A stretch of 64,000 nt of DNA from the NCBI RefSeq assembly GCF_025567125.1, contig NZ_JAOQJI010000020.1, positions 1 through 64,000 on the forward strand. Reading direction: 5' to 3'. Of this stretch, positions 1 through 6,857 are shown one piece after another (within the stretch, counting starts at the first letter, position 1; every line of letters begins with the position of its first letter). The translations under genes were made by a program, and so were the position numbers. Under the pieces are notes generated by a model that worked only from the letters and a program-made list of their open reading frames with translations, was not told the DNA's origin and searched no databases. Source of the DNA: Phocaeicola fibrisolvens. Lineage in GTDB: Bacteria; Bacteroidota; Bacteroidia; Bacteroidales; Bacteroidaceae.

Positions 1-51
1 GAAGGAGGCGATAACCGTTTGTTTCCATAGCTGCTGATGATTCGTTGTTTG

Positions 52-59
52 CAAAGATA
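52..59 (-). promoter_or_regulatory. Candidate -7 box facing out of the window
   Basis: On the minus strand this reads TATCTTTG, a match to the Bacteroides -7 consensus TAnnTTTG. No clear TTTG lies 19-21 bp upstream. It would drive a leftward gene whose start is outside the window. The match is short, so this is only a candidate. Confidence 0.4.
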
Positions 60-78
60 CGATTTTATACGGTTTACT

Positions 79-130
79 CCTCAGATTTTTACGTTGAGCC
101 GGATTCAGGGCTCAACGTAAAAATCTGAGG
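79..130. repeat. Perfect 22-bp inverted repeat with 8-nt spacer
   Basis: The arms 79-100 and 109-130 are exact reverse complements, separated by GGATTCAG. The outer part of each arm is AT-rich (CAGATTTTTACG) and the inner part GC-rich (TTGAGCC / GGCTCAA). It could be a terminator hairpin, an operator or a small palindromic mobile repeat. It is longer and more perfect than the other hairpins here and has no obvious T-tail past the arms. Confidence 0.7.
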
Positions 131-418
131 GATTCGTTGATTAAGCATAAATTTTAGCCAGCCTGAACAAAAAGAATTCTAGAGACTGAATAAAATCGGC
201 GTCTATTGTAGAATTTTTTGTGGGGAATATAATCCTTTGTCTGAATCTTGTTTTGACTCCTAGAGGTCTTTAAAAAGCTTCTGAAGCTATTCTTTTTGTA
301 GTTACTTTCTTTTTTCGTTTGATTTTTACAGAAAAGGGGATTGCTTCTTTTTATAATTAAACATAATACCGATTATATTCATTTTGTGTTTATACGAGAA
401 TGGAAGGTTTATTTCAGG

Positions 419-570
419 AAAACGTCGAAGCGTTTGTTCTGAAACGTTTAGGCATTTCAATTAAAACACTTCGACGTTTGAAGTAAAACGCTTCGGCGTT
501 TCAATCAAAACTCTTAGGCGTTTAAAAGAAAACGTCGAAGCGTTTTGTGACGAACGCTTCGACGTTTTTC
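419..570. repeat. Seven near-palindromic units at exact 22-bp period
   Basis: Units start at 419, 441, 463, 485, 507, 529 and 551, exactly 22 bp apart. The common form is AAAACNCTTCGRCGTTT followed by a variable 4-6 bp. Units 1 and 6 carry the reverse complement of the core (GTCGAAGCG versus CGCTTCGAC), and units 2 and 5 carry a TTAGGC core. Two helical turns per unit would place every palindrome on the same DNA face. The last two units form the probable terminator of pyrKD. Function unknown. Confidence 0.8.
529..568 (-). terminator. Probable terminator of pyrK-pyrD
   Basis: AAAACGTCGAAGCGTT (529-544) and AACGCTTCGACGTTTT (553-568) are perfect 16-bp arms around an 8-nt loop, about 35 bp downstream of the pyrD stop. 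On the minus strand the stem runs into TTTTCTTTT. It consists of the last two units of the 22-bp array. Confidence 0.65.
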
Positions 571-604
571 AATTGCTTGTTTTCGGGCACTGAGAAGCCG
601 GTTT

Positions 605-1516
605 TCAGACTTCCAATGCCCCGATGATGTCGCGTACGGAACTGTATCCGTGACGGTCCAGATAGTCATTGATGCCTTCGGCCACTTTCACGGTGATGGC
701 CGGGTCGATGAAGTTGGCCGTACCGATTTGGATGGCAGTGGCACCAGCCAGCAGGAATTCCACGGCATCCTTCCAGTTCATGATACCGCCCAGGCCTACT
801 ACCGGAATCTTCACGGCCTTGGCCACCTGCCATACCATGCGCAGGGCGATGGGTTTCACGGCTGCACCGCTCATACCGCCGGTTACGGTAGACAGCACCG
901 GACGGCGCTTCTCCGCGTCGATGGCCATACCCAGCAGGGTGTTGATGAGCGACACGCTGTCGGCTCCGGCACCTTCGGCTGCACGGGCAATCTCAGTGAT
1001 GTCGGTCACGTTGGGCGACAGCTTCACAATCAAAGTCTTCTTGTAGACCTTGCGCACGGCGCTCACCACTTCGGCTGCTCCGTGGGCCGTCACACCGAAA
1101 GCCATACCTCCCTGCTTCACGTTCGGGCAGGAAATGTTCAGCTCGATGGCCGGGATGTTTTCCAGTTCGTTGATGATGGAAGCCGTTTCGGCATAGTCTT
1201 CCACCTGTGAGCCGGACACGTTCACAATCATGTTCGTGCGGATGTCCTTAATCTGAGGATAGATATGGTCTACGAAATAATGCACGCCCTTGTTCTGCAG
1301 TCCCACGGCATTGAGCATACCCATGGGCGTTTCGGCCATACGCGGATAAGGGTTTCCTTCCCGATGATGGAGCGTGGTACCCTTCACGATGATGCCTCCG
1401 ATTTTCTCCAGGTCGACGAAATCCTGGAACTCCAGTCCATATCCGAATGTACCCGATGCGGTCATGACCGGGTTCGACATGTTCAATTTACCGATGTTTA
1501 CGCTTAAATCTGCCAT
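605..1516 (-). CDS. pyrD: Dihydroorotate dehydrogenase B (NAD+), catalytic subunit
   Basis: Oxidises dihydroorotate to orotate in cytosolic pyrimidine synthesis, as the FMN-bearing partner of PyrK. The 303-aa length is normal for class 1B enzymes. The N-terminus has the family start SNPVMTASGTFGYG. The loop NISCPN (about residues 127-132) carries the class-1B catalytic cysteine, and GLGGI near residue 241 belongs to the phosphate-binding end of the TIM barrel. The start overlaps the pyrK stop by 13 nt, so the two are probably translationally coupled. The AKR-type class 2 enzyme is excluded by the cysteine motif and the PyrK neighbour. Confidence 0.96.
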   Translation of the reverse strand: MADLSVNIGKLNMSNPVMTASGTFGYGLEFQDFVDLEKIGGIIVKGTTLHHREGNPYPRMAETPMGMLNAVGLQNKGVHYFVDHIYPQIKDIRTNMIVNVSGSQVEDYAETASIINELENIPAIELNISCPNVKQGGMAFGVTAHGAAEVVSAVRKVYKKTLIVKLSPNVTDITEIARAAEGAGADSVSLINTLLGMAIDAEKRRPVLSTVTGGMSGAAVKPIALRMVWQVAKAVKIPVVGLGGIMNWKDAVEFLLAGATAIQIGTANFIDPAITVKVAEGINDYLDRHGYSSVRDIIGALEV

Positions 1517-2280
1517 AATAGTTTCTTTATATTAAATACCGGACCTTCTTTACATACGCACACATGTCCCTCGTCGGTCTTTTCCACGCAGCAGAGGCAG
1601 GCGCCGACGCCGCAGGCCATGGTGTTTTCCAGTGACACTTCACATTCGATGCCTTCTGCCTTGGCATACTTGGCCACTGCCACCATCATGGGTTTCGGGC
1701 CGCAGGTGCAGATCAGGTCGAATCGTTTTTCTTTCAGTACGCTGTGCATGGTGACGTATCCTTTTTCGCCCATGCTGCCGTCTTCGGTGGTGGTGTACAC
1801 GTCGCCGAGAGCTTTGAACTCTTCCAGCTGGAGCAGGTCGTTCTGCGAGCGGGCACCCAGCAGGAAGGTCGGCTTGCATCCCCGTTTCAGGAGGGCTTCA
1901 CCCAAGTAGAGCATGGGAGCTGTACCCACGCCGCCGCCCACGAGCAGCACCTTGGTGTCGGGCGAATCCGGAATTGTGAATCCGTTGCCCAGCGGGAGCA
2001 CCACGTTCACCGTGTCGCCTTTCTCTACGGTGGCCAGTTTACGGGTACCGTCGCCCACGAGCTGGACGAGGAACCACACTTCGTTTTTCTCTCTATCTAC
2101 ATAGTTGATGGAAATGGGGCGACGCAGGAAAGTAGTCGGCGAGCCGTCCACCCGGATTTCGGCAAACTGTCCCGGAAGCATTTCGGGCAAGGGAGCCTCT
2201 TGCGTCAGCTTGATGAGAACGTAGTTCGCGTGCAGGCGAAGGTTCTCGGTGACTGTCAAATCTAAGATGTATTTCTTCAT
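1504..2280 (-). CDS. pyrK: Dihydroorotate dehydrogenase B, electron-transfer subunit
   Basis: Passes electrons from the PyrD FMN to NAD+ through FAD and a [2Fe-2S] cluster. Visible parts are a ferredoxin-reductase-like FAD domain with RRPISI (about residues 54-59), an NAD-binding segment LLVGGGVGTAPMLYLG (about 112-127), and a C-terminal cysteine cluster CGVGACLCC followed by a further Cys that matches the PyrK [2Fe-2S] site. Length 258 aa is usual. First gene of a two-gene operon with pyrD. A TATCTTTG box lies 30 bp upstream of the start. Confidence 0.95.
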   Translation of the reverse strand: MKKYILDLTVTENLRLHANYVLIKLTQEAPLPEMLPGQFAEIRVDGSPTTFLRRPISINYVDREKNEVWFLVQLVGDGTRKLATVEKGDTVNVVLPLGNGFTIPDSPDTKVLLVGGGVGTAPMLYLGEALLKRGCKPTFLLGARSQNDLLQLEEFKALGDVYTTTEDGSMGEKGYVTMHSVLKEKRFDLICTCGPKPMMVAVAKYAKAEGIECEVSLENTMACGVGACLCCVEKTDEGHVCVCKEGPVFNIKKLLWQI

Positions 2281-2284
2281 ATAA

Positions 2285-2331
2285 AAAAGGTAAATTCGTT
2301 TCTTTCACGCAAAGATACGAATTTACCTTTT
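2285..2331 (-). terminator. Inverted repeat: upstream-gene terminator overlapping the pyrK promoter
   Basis: AAAAGGTAAATTCG (2285-2298) and CGAATTTACCTTTT (2318-2331) are exact 14-bp complements. Read on the minus strand the hairpin ends in CCTTTTTTAT, which fits a terminator for the XRE regulator. The 19-nt loop contains the pyrK -7 box, so the same inverted repeat could also act as an operator. Confidence 0.55.
2310..2317 (-). promoter_or_regulatory. pyrK -7 box
   Basis: Minus-strand TATCTTTG, 30 bp upstream of the pyrK ATG, matches TAnnTTTG. No good TTTG element is seen 19-21 bp further upstream. It sits in the loop of the 2285-2331 inverted repeat. Confidence 0.55.
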
Positions 2332-2373
2332 ATATGCCTAGCTCCCGGGGGAATGCTTTTCCCGTGCGGGGTG

Positions 2374-2829
2374 TTATTTTTCGGGTTTGAAGACCTCGTA
2401 GGTGCCGTTGTCGAAGAAAATGCGTATTTCGGTAATCTTCGGATGCGGCTTTTCGATGTACTTAACTTCCTCTCTGATAATCTCTTTGGGGGGATAAACT
2501 ACCTTGGAAACCTCGTTCTCCTTGCAAAAATCGGGAGAATCCGGTTCGTCGGTCGTGTTTTTTGGATTCTCAAATGGTTGGGTGAACAAGTCCATGCCTG
2601 TCACGGCGGGAGCACTTTCTTCCATTTCGCCTTCTCCGTAGAGCAGCCAGTTGATGTTGACATACGGACAGGCTTTGTGGATGCGCATCACGACTTCCAG
2701 GCTCGGTTTGTTTCGTCCGCTGAAGATGTGCGACAGTGACGAGGTGGAAATCCCTATCTTCTCGGCGAATTCGGCGTTCGTCAATCCCTCTTTTTGCATG
2801 ATTTTTAGAATCCGGTCCTTCATATACAA
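2374..2829 (-). CDS. XRE-family helix-turn-helix regulator
   Basis: A 151-aa protein with an N-terminal Cro/C1-type domain (about residues 1-65). The recognition region reads NAEFAEKIGISTSSLSHIFS and is followed by PSLEVVMRIHKACPYVNINW, typical of Bacteroidales XRE proteins with a WLLYGEGEM extension. The C-terminal half is acidic and proline-rich with no recognised domain. It stands alone, with a strong promoter and an inverted repeat over its -33 element that suggests autoregulation. Target unknown. Confidence 0.85.
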   Translation of the reverse strand: MYMKDRILKIMQKEGLTNAEFAEKIGISTSSLSHIFSGRNKPSLEVVMRIHKACPYVNINWLLYGEGEMEESAPAVTGMDLFTQPFENPKNTTDEPDSPDFCKENEVSKVVYPPKEIIREEVKYIEKPHPKITEIRIFFDNGTYEVFKPEK

Positions 2830-2855
2830 ATGGAAATGGCTTTGTTTATTGATTA

Positions 2856-2904
2856 CAAAAGTAATCCTTTAAATTTAGAAATGCAAATTTATAAATCTAA
2901 ATTT
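2856..2904 (-). promoter_or_regulatory. Promoter and candidate operator of the XRE gene
   Basis: On the minus strand TTTG (2884-2887) stands 20 bp upstream of TACTTTTG (2856-2863), a full match to the Bacteroides sigma-70 architecture. AAATTTAGA (2871-2879) and TCTAAATTT (2896-2904) are exact inverted 9-mers flanking the -33 element. The placement suggests a repressor site, probably for the XRE protein itself. Confidence 0.7.
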
Positions 2905-3440
2905 ACATCGTTACAGATGTAAAACAATGCGTTCCATTTGTATAATATTGCTTCTGTACAAGTGTAAATACATTTGTAATCTACTTTATTATAAGTGATT
3001 ATTTATTTGGTATTCATTGTGTTATGTAGATATACATGTGTATTTAGGGCTGAAATTGAAATTTATTCGCTGTATTCCCTTGTTTTGTTGAAGGTATTTG
3101 TGGATTTTTGTCTTATAATTGCTGGTAATCAGTGTATTATGTATTATTAAAGTAAAGGTTATATTTATTCGTTTACATTTAGATGTGTAACGGTTTATTC
3201 TTGTAAATCGCTTTGTATCAGTGTAATCACTCCCATATCCGATTCTAAAAGTTTACATTTGTGCTATGTAAAATAGACAAATACAAATGTAAACTATACA
3301 AATCTACATATTATTGGGTTTACTTTTGTATTTTCACCTATCCACTTCTACTTGTAATTGACCGTTTGTAGGGAAACTTCGTGAGAATTCAAAATTTGAC
3401 GTCCATTTGTATTTCGCTCCGGAATTTTCAATTCTCGCGC
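2905..3440. other. AT-rich gene-free region rich in TTTACA/TGTAAA motifs
   Basis: No convincing gene is present. The region repeats variants of TTACATTTGT and its complement, for example near 2912, 2960-2980, 3172, 3251-3262 and 3283-3294. The last two form a perfect 12-bp inverted repeat (GTTTACATTTGT / ACAAATGTAAAC) with a 20-nt spacer. Base composition is far more AT-rich than the flanking genes. It may be a regulatory region or a decayed gene. Confidence 0.5.
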
Positions 3441-3445
3441 AAACG

Positions 3446-3494
3446 AAAAAAGCGGCATACATCCGGCGATTTTCCGAATGTATGCCGCTTTTTT
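3446..3494. terminator. Bidirectional terminator downstream of holA
   Basis: AAAAAAGCGGCATACAT pairs with ATGTATGCCGCTTTTTT, with an extra CGG/CCG pair inside and a short loop. A-run and T-run on either side allow termination on both strands. It lies about 40 bp after the holA stop. Confidence 0.85.
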
Positions 3495-3532
3495 GAGGGC
3501 TTATCGTAACCTCTCCGCTTCGGAGAGAAAAT

Positions 3533-4549
3533 TTAGTGCAGGATAAAGTAAATCAGATCGCGCAGCAGTTCCCCGTCGGGCGTGGACGGATTGCCGATGC
3601 CTTTTGACTTGGCATCGCATTCGCGGATGGCATGGATAATCTGCATCACCTTCACGCCTGAATAACGGCGCATGGCTAGCATGTAATCCTTCGCCTGCCA
3701 CGGACTTTTCAGGCCCAGCTGGGCGGCGATTCCCTGGTCGGATTTCTCGGGAGCATAATAGGCCAGCATCAGGTTGGAGAAGAAATTGAACAGGATGGCC
3801 AGCGTCATCTGCAACGGATTGTTCTTGGGATTTTCCTCGAAATACTTGATGATTTTGTTGGCCTTCAGTACGTTCTTTTCCACCAGCGCATTCCTCAGCT
3901 CGAAGTTATTATAGTCCTTGCTGATACCGATGTTGCGCTCTATCTGCTCCGGCGTGATTCTGCGCATACCAGCCGGAAGCGTGAGGATGAGTTTCTCCAG
4001 TTCGCCCGCCATGCGGTTCAGGTCGGCTCCCACGAACTCGGCCATCATCTCCGAAGCCTTGGGCTCGATTTCCACCTTCCGGCGCTTTAAGTACGACGAG
4101 ATGAAACCGGGCAGCTGGCTGTCCTTGAGCTTGCGCGATTCGAAGAGCACGCCGTTCTTTTCGATTTCGGCGGCCAGCTTCTTCCGGCGGTCGATGCTGC
4201 CGTGCTTGTAGCAGATTACCAAGATAGTCGATTTCTGGGGCTTCTGCAGATAGAAGGCCAGCTCGTCGAGGCGCTTCAGGCTCTGTGCCTCCTTGACCAC
4301 CACTACCTGGTATTCCGACATCATCGGATAACGCTTGGCGGCATTGATGACGTTGGGCACGTCAGTATCTGCCCCGTAGGTTACGGTCAGGTTGAATTCC
4401 TTTTCCGTCTCGTTCAGCACGGTGTCGATGATGTAGTCGGCAATCCGGTCGATGTAGTAATCCTCTTCGCCCATCAGAAAATAGACAGGCGCGTAGACCC
4501 GGTTCTTCAGGTTGCGTACAATCTCTTCGTATGTGACTTCCTTTGCCAT
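3533..4549 (-). CDS. holA: DNA polymerase III subunit delta
   Basis: Clamp-loader subunit that opens the beta clamp during replication. The 338-aa length fits. The N-terminus (APVYFLMGEEDYYIDRIADY, about residues 20-39) is the HolA family start equivalent to an altered P-loop. The middle YDQG-like segment and helical C-terminal collar domain (LAILFNFFSNLMLAYY, about 248-263; GLKSPWQAKDYMLAMRRYS) are typical. Starts 15 bp after the amn stop, so probably co-transcribed with it. Confidence 0.92.
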   Translation of the reverse strand: MAKEVTYEEIVRNLKNRVYAPVYFLMGEEDYYIDRIADYIIDTVLNETEKEFNLTVTYGADTDVPNVINAAKRYPMMSEYQVVVVKEAQSLKRLDELAFYLQKPQKSTILVICYKHGSIDRRKKLAAEIEKNGVLFESRKLKDSQLPGFISSYLKRRKVEIEPKASEMMAEFVGADLNRMAGELEKLILTLPAGMRRITPEQIERNIGISKDYNNFELRNALVEKNVLKANKIIKYFEENPKNNPLQMTLAILFNFFSNLMLAYYAPEKSDQGIAAQLGLKSPWQAKDYMLAMRRYSGVKVMQIIHAIRECDAKSKGIGNPSTPDGELLRDLIYFILH

Positions 4550-4564
4550 TGTCTCCTGCCTCGT

Positions 4565-5341
4565 TTACCAGTCGAATTTCAGGTGTTTCACGGTCTTCTT
4601 TTCGTCGATGATCATGCGCAGGGCATCGATGCCGATTTCTACGTGCTCATGGACGAAGTTCTTGGTCACCATCGAGTCGCTCTGTTCGGTCTTCACGCCT
4701 TCCGGAATCATGGGTTGGTCGGATACGAGCAGCAGGGCGCCCGTCGGGATGTGGTTGGCAAATCCGGTGGTGAACAAGGTGGCTGTCTCCATATCCACCG
4801 CCATGGCACGGGTTTTCACGAGGTACTTCTTGAAGTCCTCGTCGTGCTCCCAGATACGGCGGTTGGTGGTGTAGATTGTACCCGTCCAGTAGTCGCGCGA
4901 GTGGTCACGGATGGCTGAAGATACGGCACGCTGGAGCATGAAGGCCGGAAGTGCCGGTACCTCGGGTGGATAATAGTCGTTCGACGTTCCTTCGCCGCGG
5001 ATGGCGGCAATGGGGAGAATCAGGTCGCCTATCTGGTTCTTCTTGTCGATGCCCCCGCACTTGCCCAGGAAGAGGCACGCCTTGGGATGCACGGCACTCA
5101 GCAGGTCCATGATGATGGCGGCGTTGGGGCTTCCCATCCCGAAGTTGATGATGGTGATTCCCTCTGCGTGGGCCGAAATCATGTTGGCGTCGCGTCCCAG
5201 GATGGGCACGTTGAACTGTTCGGCAAAGATTTCGACGTATTTGTTGAAGTTCGTCAACAGGATGTATTCACCAAAGTCTTCCAGCTTCCGCTTGGTGTAG
5301 CGCGGGAGCCAGTTTGCTACTATTTCTTCTTTCGTTTTCAT
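4565..5341 (-). CDS. amn: AMP nucleosidase
   Basis: Predicted to hydrolyse AMP to adenine and ribose 5-phosphate, in purine balance. The 258-aa length matches the short Bacteroidota form rather than the roughly 480-aa E. coli enzyme. Nucleoside-phosphorylase fold motifs are visible: INFGMGSPNAAIIMDLL (about 69-85), FLGKCGGIDKK, GEGTSNDYYPPEVPA, and AVDMETATLFTTGF (about 182-195), where the Met-Glu pair binds ribose. First gene of a pair with holA. A uridine-phosphorylase-like activity cannot be ruled out from sequence alone. Confidence 0.88.
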   Translation of the reverse strand: MKTKEEIVANWLPRYTKRKLEDFGEYILLTNFNKYVEIFAEQFNVPILGRDANMISAHAEGITIINFGMGSPNAAIIMDLLSAVHPKACLFLGKCGGIDKKNQIGDLILPIAAIRGEGTSNDYYPPEVPALPAFMLQRAVSSAIRDHSRDYWTGTIYTTNRRIWEHDEDFKKYLVKTRAMAVDMETATLFTTGFANHIPTGALLLVSDQPMIPEGVKTEQSDSMVTKNFVHEHVEIGIDALRMIIDEKKTVKHLKFDW

Positions 5342-5406
5342 TGGATTTCAGAATTTGTGTTGCCAATAAGGTTTTCTCAGAAACGTGGAATTACGTTCTA
5401 TTTACG

Positions 5407-5414
5407 CAAATGTA
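5407..5414 (-). promoter_or_regulatory. amn -7 box
   Basis: Minus-strand TACATTTG fits TAnnTTTG, about 66 bp upstream of the amn start. No TTTG at the optimal distance was seen. Confidence 0.4.
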
Positions 5415-5518
5415 CAATAATAATGCAAACAGGAAAAAGAAATCAGTATTTTCTCGCACCGGAGACCCGCAGATTTTGGAAAATAATTCGGCTTTTATGT
5501 GGTTTTGGGAAAATAGCG

Positions 5519-5526
5519 TATCTTTG
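5519..5526 (+). promoter_or_regulatory. -7 box for the HsdR_N-like gene
   Basis: TATCTTTG lies 22 bp upstream of the ATG at 5548. Transcription would begin near 5533, so the longer in-frame upstream start at 5314 cannot be used from this promoter. This decides the start chosen. Confidence 0.55.
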
Positions 5527-5547
5527 CCCCGTAATAAAAGGACGCTT

Positions 5548-5997
5548 ATGGATGCATTGAACTTACCCGCCTTTGACGCCAAGATTGCGCAGCGCGACGG
5601 GAAACACGTGATATTCGACGTAATCCGCCGCCGCTATGTGGCGCTGACTCCGGAAGAATGGGTGCGCCAGCATTTCACGCATTTTCTGCTGGAAGTGAAA
5701 GGCTATCCGCAAGGGCTACTGGCCAATGAGATACAGATCAGCCTGAACGGGACGAAGAAACGCTGCGATACGGTGCTTTACCGGCGCGACCTGACCCCGC
5801 AGATGATTGTGGAGTACAAGGCCCCTACGGTGGAGATTACGCAGGCGGTCTTCGACCAGATTACGCGCTACAACATGGTGCTGAAGGTGGATTACCTGGT
5901 GGTGAGCAACGGGCTCTACCACTACTGCTGCCGAATCGACTATGCGCGCAACACGTATTATTTCCTCCCCGACATCCCCCGCTATGCCGACCTGTAG
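5548..5997 (+). CDS. Stand-alone HsdR N-terminal-like nuclease domain protein
   Basis: A 149-aa protein resembling the type I restriction enzyme R N-terminal domain (HSDR_N_2). The motif RCDTVLYRRDLTPQ followed by MIVEYKAP gives the D...ExK arrangement of PD-(D/E)xK nucleases. There are no helicase, specificity or methylase genes nearby, so it is not part of a restriction system here. The short form is common as a single gene in Bacteroidota and its role is unknown. Start 5548 is chosen for the upstream TATCTTTG box. The reading frame is open back to 5314, but that part has no family similarity. Confidence 0.8.
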   Translation: MDALNLPAFDAKIAQRDGKHVIFDVIRRRYVALTPEEWVRQHFTHFLLEVKGYPQGLLANEIQISLNGTKKRCDTVLYRRDLTPQMIVEYKAPTVEITQAVFDQITRYNMVLKVDYLVVSNGLYHYCCRIDYARNTYYFLPDIPRYADL

Positions 5998-6001
5998 GCA
6001 T

Positions 6002-6040
6002 AAAAAAGAAGGAATCCCCGGATGGGAATCCCTTCTTTTG
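6002..6040. terminator. Convergent terminator
   Basis: AAAAGAAGG and CCTTCTTTT arms flank a partly paired GATTCCC-like centre between two convergent genes. A-run and T-run suit both strands. Confidence 0.65.
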
Positions 6041-6059
6041 CTCACCGAAATTCCGGTGT

Positions 6060-6851
6060 TTATTTTATTTTTGTCTCCAAGTGCTTTTCTGTTTCTACTC
6101 CAGCCAATTCCGGGTCAATCATGATACGACCACAGTATTCGCAAACGATGATTTTCTTGCGCATGCGGATGTCGAGCTGTTTCTGAGGCGGAATCTTGTT
6201 GAAGCAACCTCCGCAGGCGTCACGCTGCACGTAAGTGATACCCAGACCGTTGCGTGAGTTCTTGCGGATACGCTTGAAAGCCTGAAGCAGACGCGGTTCG
6301 ATGGTAGCTTCCAAGTTCTTTGCTTTTTCTCTCAGCTTTTCCTCTTCCTGCTTGGTTTCGGCTACAATTTCGTCCAGTTCGTTTTTCTTTACTTCCAAGT
6401 CTTTCTTTCTTTCTTCCAGCATCTGCTCGCTCTTTACGATTTCTTCTTCTTTGGCCTTGATGCCGGCAGTGTATTCTTTGATACGTTTTTCGCAGAGTTC
6501 CACTTCGAGGCTCTGGAATTCGATTTCCTTGGTCAGTACGTCGTATTCACGATTGTTGCGCACATTGTCCTGCTGGCTCTTATACTTGTCGATTGAAGTC
6601 TTGGCCGTTTCGATTTCGATTTTCTTGCTGGCTACATTTGACTTCAATTCTTCAATTTCACCCTTGATTTTTTCAATACGTGTGCTCAAACCGGTCACTT
6701 CGTCTTCCAAGTCCTGCACTTCCAGCGGAAGCTCCCCTCTCAGTGTCTTGATTTTATCAATCTCCGACAACATGGTTTGCAACTGGTAGAGCGCTCTCAG
6801 CTTTTCTTCTACACTCAATTCATTCGGATCTTTTTTTGCTTCTTTAGCCAT
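6060..6851 (-). CDS. Coiled-coil protein with C4 zinc ribbon
   Basis: A 263-aa cytosolic protein. Residues about 15-190 are a long charged coiled coil (many E/K heptads). The end carries CGGCFNKIPPQ and later CEYCGR, a C-x2-C ... C-x2-C zinc ribbon (about 213-242). This is the CT398/DUF164-like family widely paired with nif3. The gene begins 6 bp after nif3, so they form an operon. The molecular role is not established; nucleic-acid or chaperone-like binding has been proposed for relatives. Confidence 0.88.
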   Translation of the reverse strand: MAKEAKKDPNELSVEEKLRALYQLQTMLSEIDKIKTLRGELPLEVQDLEDEVTGLSTRIEKIKGEIEELKSNVASKKIEIETAKTSIDKYKSQQDNVRNNREYDVLTKEIEFQSLEVELCEKRIKEYTAGIKAKEEEIVKSEQMLEERKKDLEVKKNELDEIVAETKQEEEKLREKAKNLEATIEPRLLQAFKRIRKNSRNGLGITYVQRDACGGCFNKIPPQKQLDIRMRKKIIVCEYCGRIMIDPELAGVETEKHLETKIK

Positions 6852-6857
6852 AGTTTT

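Noticed and set aside
419..570. CRISPR array
   Set aside because: The 22-bp units have no unique spacers; almost the whole period is repeat-like, and no cas gene is present.
5314..5997. 227-aa form of the HsdR_N-like protein
   Set aside because: The -7 box at 5519-5526 lies inside this longer frame, so transcripts from it cannot include the upstream start.
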